This document shows, one piece after another, positions 13,762-15,585 of a stretch of 15,585 bases of DNA. The notes below the pieces were generated by a model that saw only the letters and a list, made by a program, of their open reading frames with translations, did not search any database and was not told the DNA's origin. The position numbers were made by a program, and so were the translations under genes. Source of the DNA: Spirochaetaceae bacterium (lineage in GTDB: Bacteria; Spirochaetota; Spirochaetia; SZUA-6; Fen-1364); the NCBI GenBank assembly GCA_003154555.1, contig PMDT01000217.1, positions 1 to 15,585 on the forward strand. The letters run 5' to 3'. Every line of letters begins with the position of its first letter. Within the stretch, counting starts at the first letter, position 1.

Positions 13762-14943
13762 TCAGGCTTTTCCCGCGCCACCTGTCGGCAGACGGCGGCG
13801 GATAAGGGCGATCACCAGCGCCACCAGGAAGCAATTGAGGCCGAAGTAAAACCAGAAGCCGCCATGAATGCCGACTTTCTGCGAAAGCATCGACATCAGG
13901 AACGGGAAAAGGATCGAGCCCGCCGCTCCACCGGTTGCCACTGTACCGACGGCAGCGCCGGTCTTGTAGTAGCGCCCCACCACCGTCATCGTCAGGGGAT
14001 AGAAGGCTGAGAAACCCAGGCCCGTGAAGAAAAAGGCGATCACCACCGCGACCGCGGAGTGGACGAGCAGGACGATGAGGAGCATGGCGGCAGAGAGCAT
14101 CGACAGCCCGAGCATCAGCACTTCCTGCCGCCTGCCCTTGTACCAGAGGGAGACGGCGAGCCTCCCGACGAGCAGGCCCACCCCGACCACGGCAACCGCA
14201 TATGCCCCCTGGGATGCCGCGGAACCGAGAACCTGCACAAAGAACTCCGATGACCACGAAGAGACCCCGATTTCGATCCCGACATACGCGAAAAGCAGGA
14301 AGGTGAGCAGGAGGAGGACGGGTTCGCGGACGAGACGCAGCCCCGGCTCTTTCCCCGGTCCGCTCGTCAAGCTCGCGCGGGGGAAATGCACGATCCCGAA
14401 AAGGACCGCTAAAACGAGGAGGAGAATTCCCGCGGCAAGAAAAACGACGAGCATCGACGTGCCTGCACCCGAGACGAGTCCGACGGCCGCCGGCCCCGCG
14501 ATCGCCCCGACGCTGAATGCAGCGTGGAGCAGGTTCATGAGCCTGCTCTGACCATTTTGCTCGATATGGATGATCTCGAGATTTGCCACGACCTCCATGG
14601 AGCCCTGGCAGAGTCCCATCGCGAAAGTGAAGACGAGATTGGGCCAGGGGGACGGGACACGGCCGAACAGCGAGACGCCTGCCGCCCCGGCGACGAGGCC
14701 GACAACGATCACGACCTTCGCCGGGATGCGCTGAACGATCAAGCCGCTCAGGAATGCGGAAAGCAGGTATCCTGCTGCGCTTCCCGCAAGCACGATGCCC
14801 GTTACCGCGTAGGACCAGTGATAGTCCCGAATGAGCTGAGGGAGCGATGCGCCGGCAATCGTAAAGATCATGCCGAAGGCCATGAAGCCCGCGAGAAAAA
14901 GGAAGTAGAGGCGCCGACTGGCCGAATCGAGCTTTCCGATCAT
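13762..14943 (-). CDS. Major facilitator superfamily transporter, FucP-like sugar permease branch
   Basis: 393 residues with about 12 hydrophobic helices and the N-terminus inside. The sequence LYFLFLAGFMAFGMIFTIAGASLP followed by GIVLAGSAAGYLLSAFLSGLIVQRIP and ending RRRLPTGGAGKA resembles the fucose:H+ symporter-like group of MFS permeases found in sugar loci. The N- and C-halves are separated by a loop rich in Gly/Pro (TSGPGKEPGLRL). Start ATG 14941-14943 has GGAAG nearby. It shares its strand with the other transporter 120 bases downstream. Proximity to GH20 and GH1 suggests sugar or oligosaccharide transport, but the substrate is inferred, and drug or metabolite efflux cannot be excluded. 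Confidence 0.85.
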   Translation of the reverse strand: MIGKLDSASRRLYFLFLAGFMAFGMIFTIAGASLPQLIRDYHWSYAVTGIVLAGSAAGYLLSAFLSGLIVQRIPAKVVIVVGLVAGAAGVSLFGRVPSPWPNLVFTFAMGLCQGSMEVVANLEIIHIEQNGQSRLMNLLHAAFSVGAIAGPAAVGLVSGAGTSMLVVFLAAGILLLVLAVLFGIVHFPRASLTSGPGKEPGLRLVREPVLLLLTFLLFAYVGIEIGVSSWSSEFFVQVLGSAASQGAYAVAVVGVGLLVGRLAVSLWYKGRRQEVLMLGLSMLSAAMLLIVLLVHSAVAVVIAFFFTGLGFSAFYPLTMTVVGRYYKTGAAVGTVATGGAAGSILFPFLMSMLSQKVGIHGGFWFYFGLNCFLVALVIALIRRRLPTGGAGKA

Positions 14944-14957
14944 GTGTGTATTCTTCC

Positions 14958-14986
14958 TTCATAAGCAAACAGGGCTGAATCGTCAA
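14958..14986 (-). promoter_or_regulatory. Possible promoter for the FucP-like transporter
   Basis: Minus strand: TTGACG, 17 bases, TATGAA, in the divergent region. The predicted start lies about 8 bases before the ATG at 14943, so the -10 box overlaps the only Shine-Dalgarno (GAAGGAAG at 14953-14960). Either the promoter or the ribosome site is misread. A second TTGACA is at 14995-15000 but has no -10 partner. Confidence 0.3.
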
Positions 14987-15041
14987 GCGGCGCCTGTCAA
15001 GGGTCTTGTCGACTGTTAACCGAATTCTTGAACAGAAGCAG

Positions 15042-15070
15042 TTGAAGTTTTCTCTAATCTGTGATATCTC
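15042..15070 (+). promoter_or_regulatory. Possible promoter for the multihaem cytochrome gene
   Basis: TTGAAG, 17 bases, TATCTC, in the AT-rich divergent region. Transcription would start near 15077, leaving a leader of about 40 bases before the ATG at 15117. AGGA at 15103-15106 is the likely ribosome binding site. The rest of 14944-15116 shows no other feature that I recognise. Confidence 0.4.
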
Positions 15071-15116
15071 AGTGATTGAACTTCCGAAATCTTCGAGGAG
15101 CCAGGATCCACCAGCA

Positions 15117-15585
15117 ATGTCGCGCTTGAGGCTTATTCTGCTCTACAGCGTCATCATTACGCTCATCGTCTTGGGGGGGCCTCTGTTTGCCCAGAGCGAC
15201 GCCACGTCAGCCGCCTCCCAGACGTCCACCGCGCAAGTGCCTGCACAGGCCGCTGCGCCGCACTCCTCGAAGACTCCCGCGTGGACAAGGGTGCACCGGG
15301 TCGACGATTTCGTGACCGCCGGCGACCTTCGCTCGGGCACGATTCTTTCCGACGCTGATTCACCAATTGTCGTCTTCTCCCACGGCGCCCACGCCGCCGC
15401 GGGTGTGAGCTGCGAGCAGTGCCATCACACCGGCGTGCAGGGCTTTCAGGCTCCTGCCTGCGCGACCTGCCACAAAGGGACCGCCGCGGTCGACATCATG
15501 CACACGGCGTGCATCAGCTGCCACCAGCGCACGGGCAGAGGTCCGGTGAGCTGCAACGACTGCCACACGGCGCGCCAGGCGAGCC
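15117..15585 (+). CDS. Secreted multihaem c-type cytochrome (class III / c7-like), N-terminal part
   Basis: The frame is open to the window edge (156 codons). Residues 1-24 are a signal peptide (basic start, hydrophobic core, cleavage near PLFAQS), so it is exported across the inner membrane. Residues about 25-95 are Ala/Ser/Thr/Pro-rich and then contain FSHGAHAAAG, the usual lead-in to class III haem sites. Four CxxCH haem-attachment motifs are visible: CEQCH (Cys99), CATCH (Cys115), CISCH (Cys132) and CNDCH (Cys146), so at least four haems. The spacing of 14-17 residues between sites is typical of tetra- and multihaem cytochromes c3/c7 that carry electrons in anaerobic respiration or extracellular electron transfer. 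The total number of haems and any partner are off the window. It is divergent from the transporter genes. The family is clear, the partner is not. Confidence 0.9.
   Translation, partial: MSRLRLILLYSVIITLIVLGGPLFAQSDATSAASQTSTAQVPAQAAAPHSSKTPAWTRVHRVDDFVTAGDLRSGTILSDADSPIVVFSHGAHAAAGVSCEQCHHTGVQGFQAPACATCHKGTAAVDIMHTACISCHQRTGRGPVSCNDCHTARQAS

Noticed and set aside
12332..14986. 884-aa minus-strand open frame across both transporters
   Set aside because: A different frame from the two transporter genes, Arg/Pro/His-rich, without membrane helices; it is a high-GC artefact.

Overview
This is a GC-rich bacterial window, densely packed on both strands, with many 4-base start/stop overlaps (ATGA or GTGA). 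No rRNA, tRNA, CRISPR array or insertion sequence is visible. The organism is probably a free-living, GC-rich anaerobe. The small lipoprotein with LAGC lipobox and the EndoQ-UvrD fusion gave me a tentative impression of a Spirochaetota-like genome. The multihaem cytochrome c suggests sediment or other anaerobic respiration. The taxonomic guess is weak and rests on protein style only.

Layout. (1) 1-6602, minus strand: a run of co-directional genes read right to left. These are 5-formyltetrahydrofolate cyclo-ligase, a 198-aa helical protein of unknown function, a 1049-aa endonuclease Q-type PHP nuclease fused to a UvrD-type helicase, a divergent thymidine-kinase-like P-loop/zinc protein, a small lipoprotein, and the N-terminal third of a glycerol kinase (cut by the window edge). 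(2) 6633-12497, plus strand: a tightly coupled four-gene operon. It encodes a class V aminotransferase / cysteine-desulfurase-like PLP enzyme, a GH20 glycosidase, a GH1 beta-glycosidase and an unrecognised 278-aa protein. (3) 12421-14943, minus strand: two major facilitator transporters of different subfamilies, convergent with the operon and overlapping its last gene by 77 bases. (4) 15117-end, plus strand: the start of a secreted multihaem c-type cytochrome, divergent from the transporters across a 173-base AT-richer region.

How it may work together. The plus-strand operon next to two MFS permeases looks like a glycan or glycoconjugate catabolism locus: two glycosidases, a PLP enzyme and uptake or export proteins. 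The minus-strand run links DNA repair of deaminated bases (EndoQ-UvrD) with a nucleoside-kinase-like protein and folate metabolism, although that functional link is only inferred.

The most unexpected structure is a 27-base palindromic repeat unit. It occurs in tandem, in frame, at the 5' end of the PLP-enzyme gene and again, in inverted orientation, near the 3' end of the same gene. The second notable item is the nuclease-helicase fusion. Several genes also have a -10-like box only about 10 bases before the start codon and no Shine-Dalgarno sequence, which hints at leaderless transcripts.
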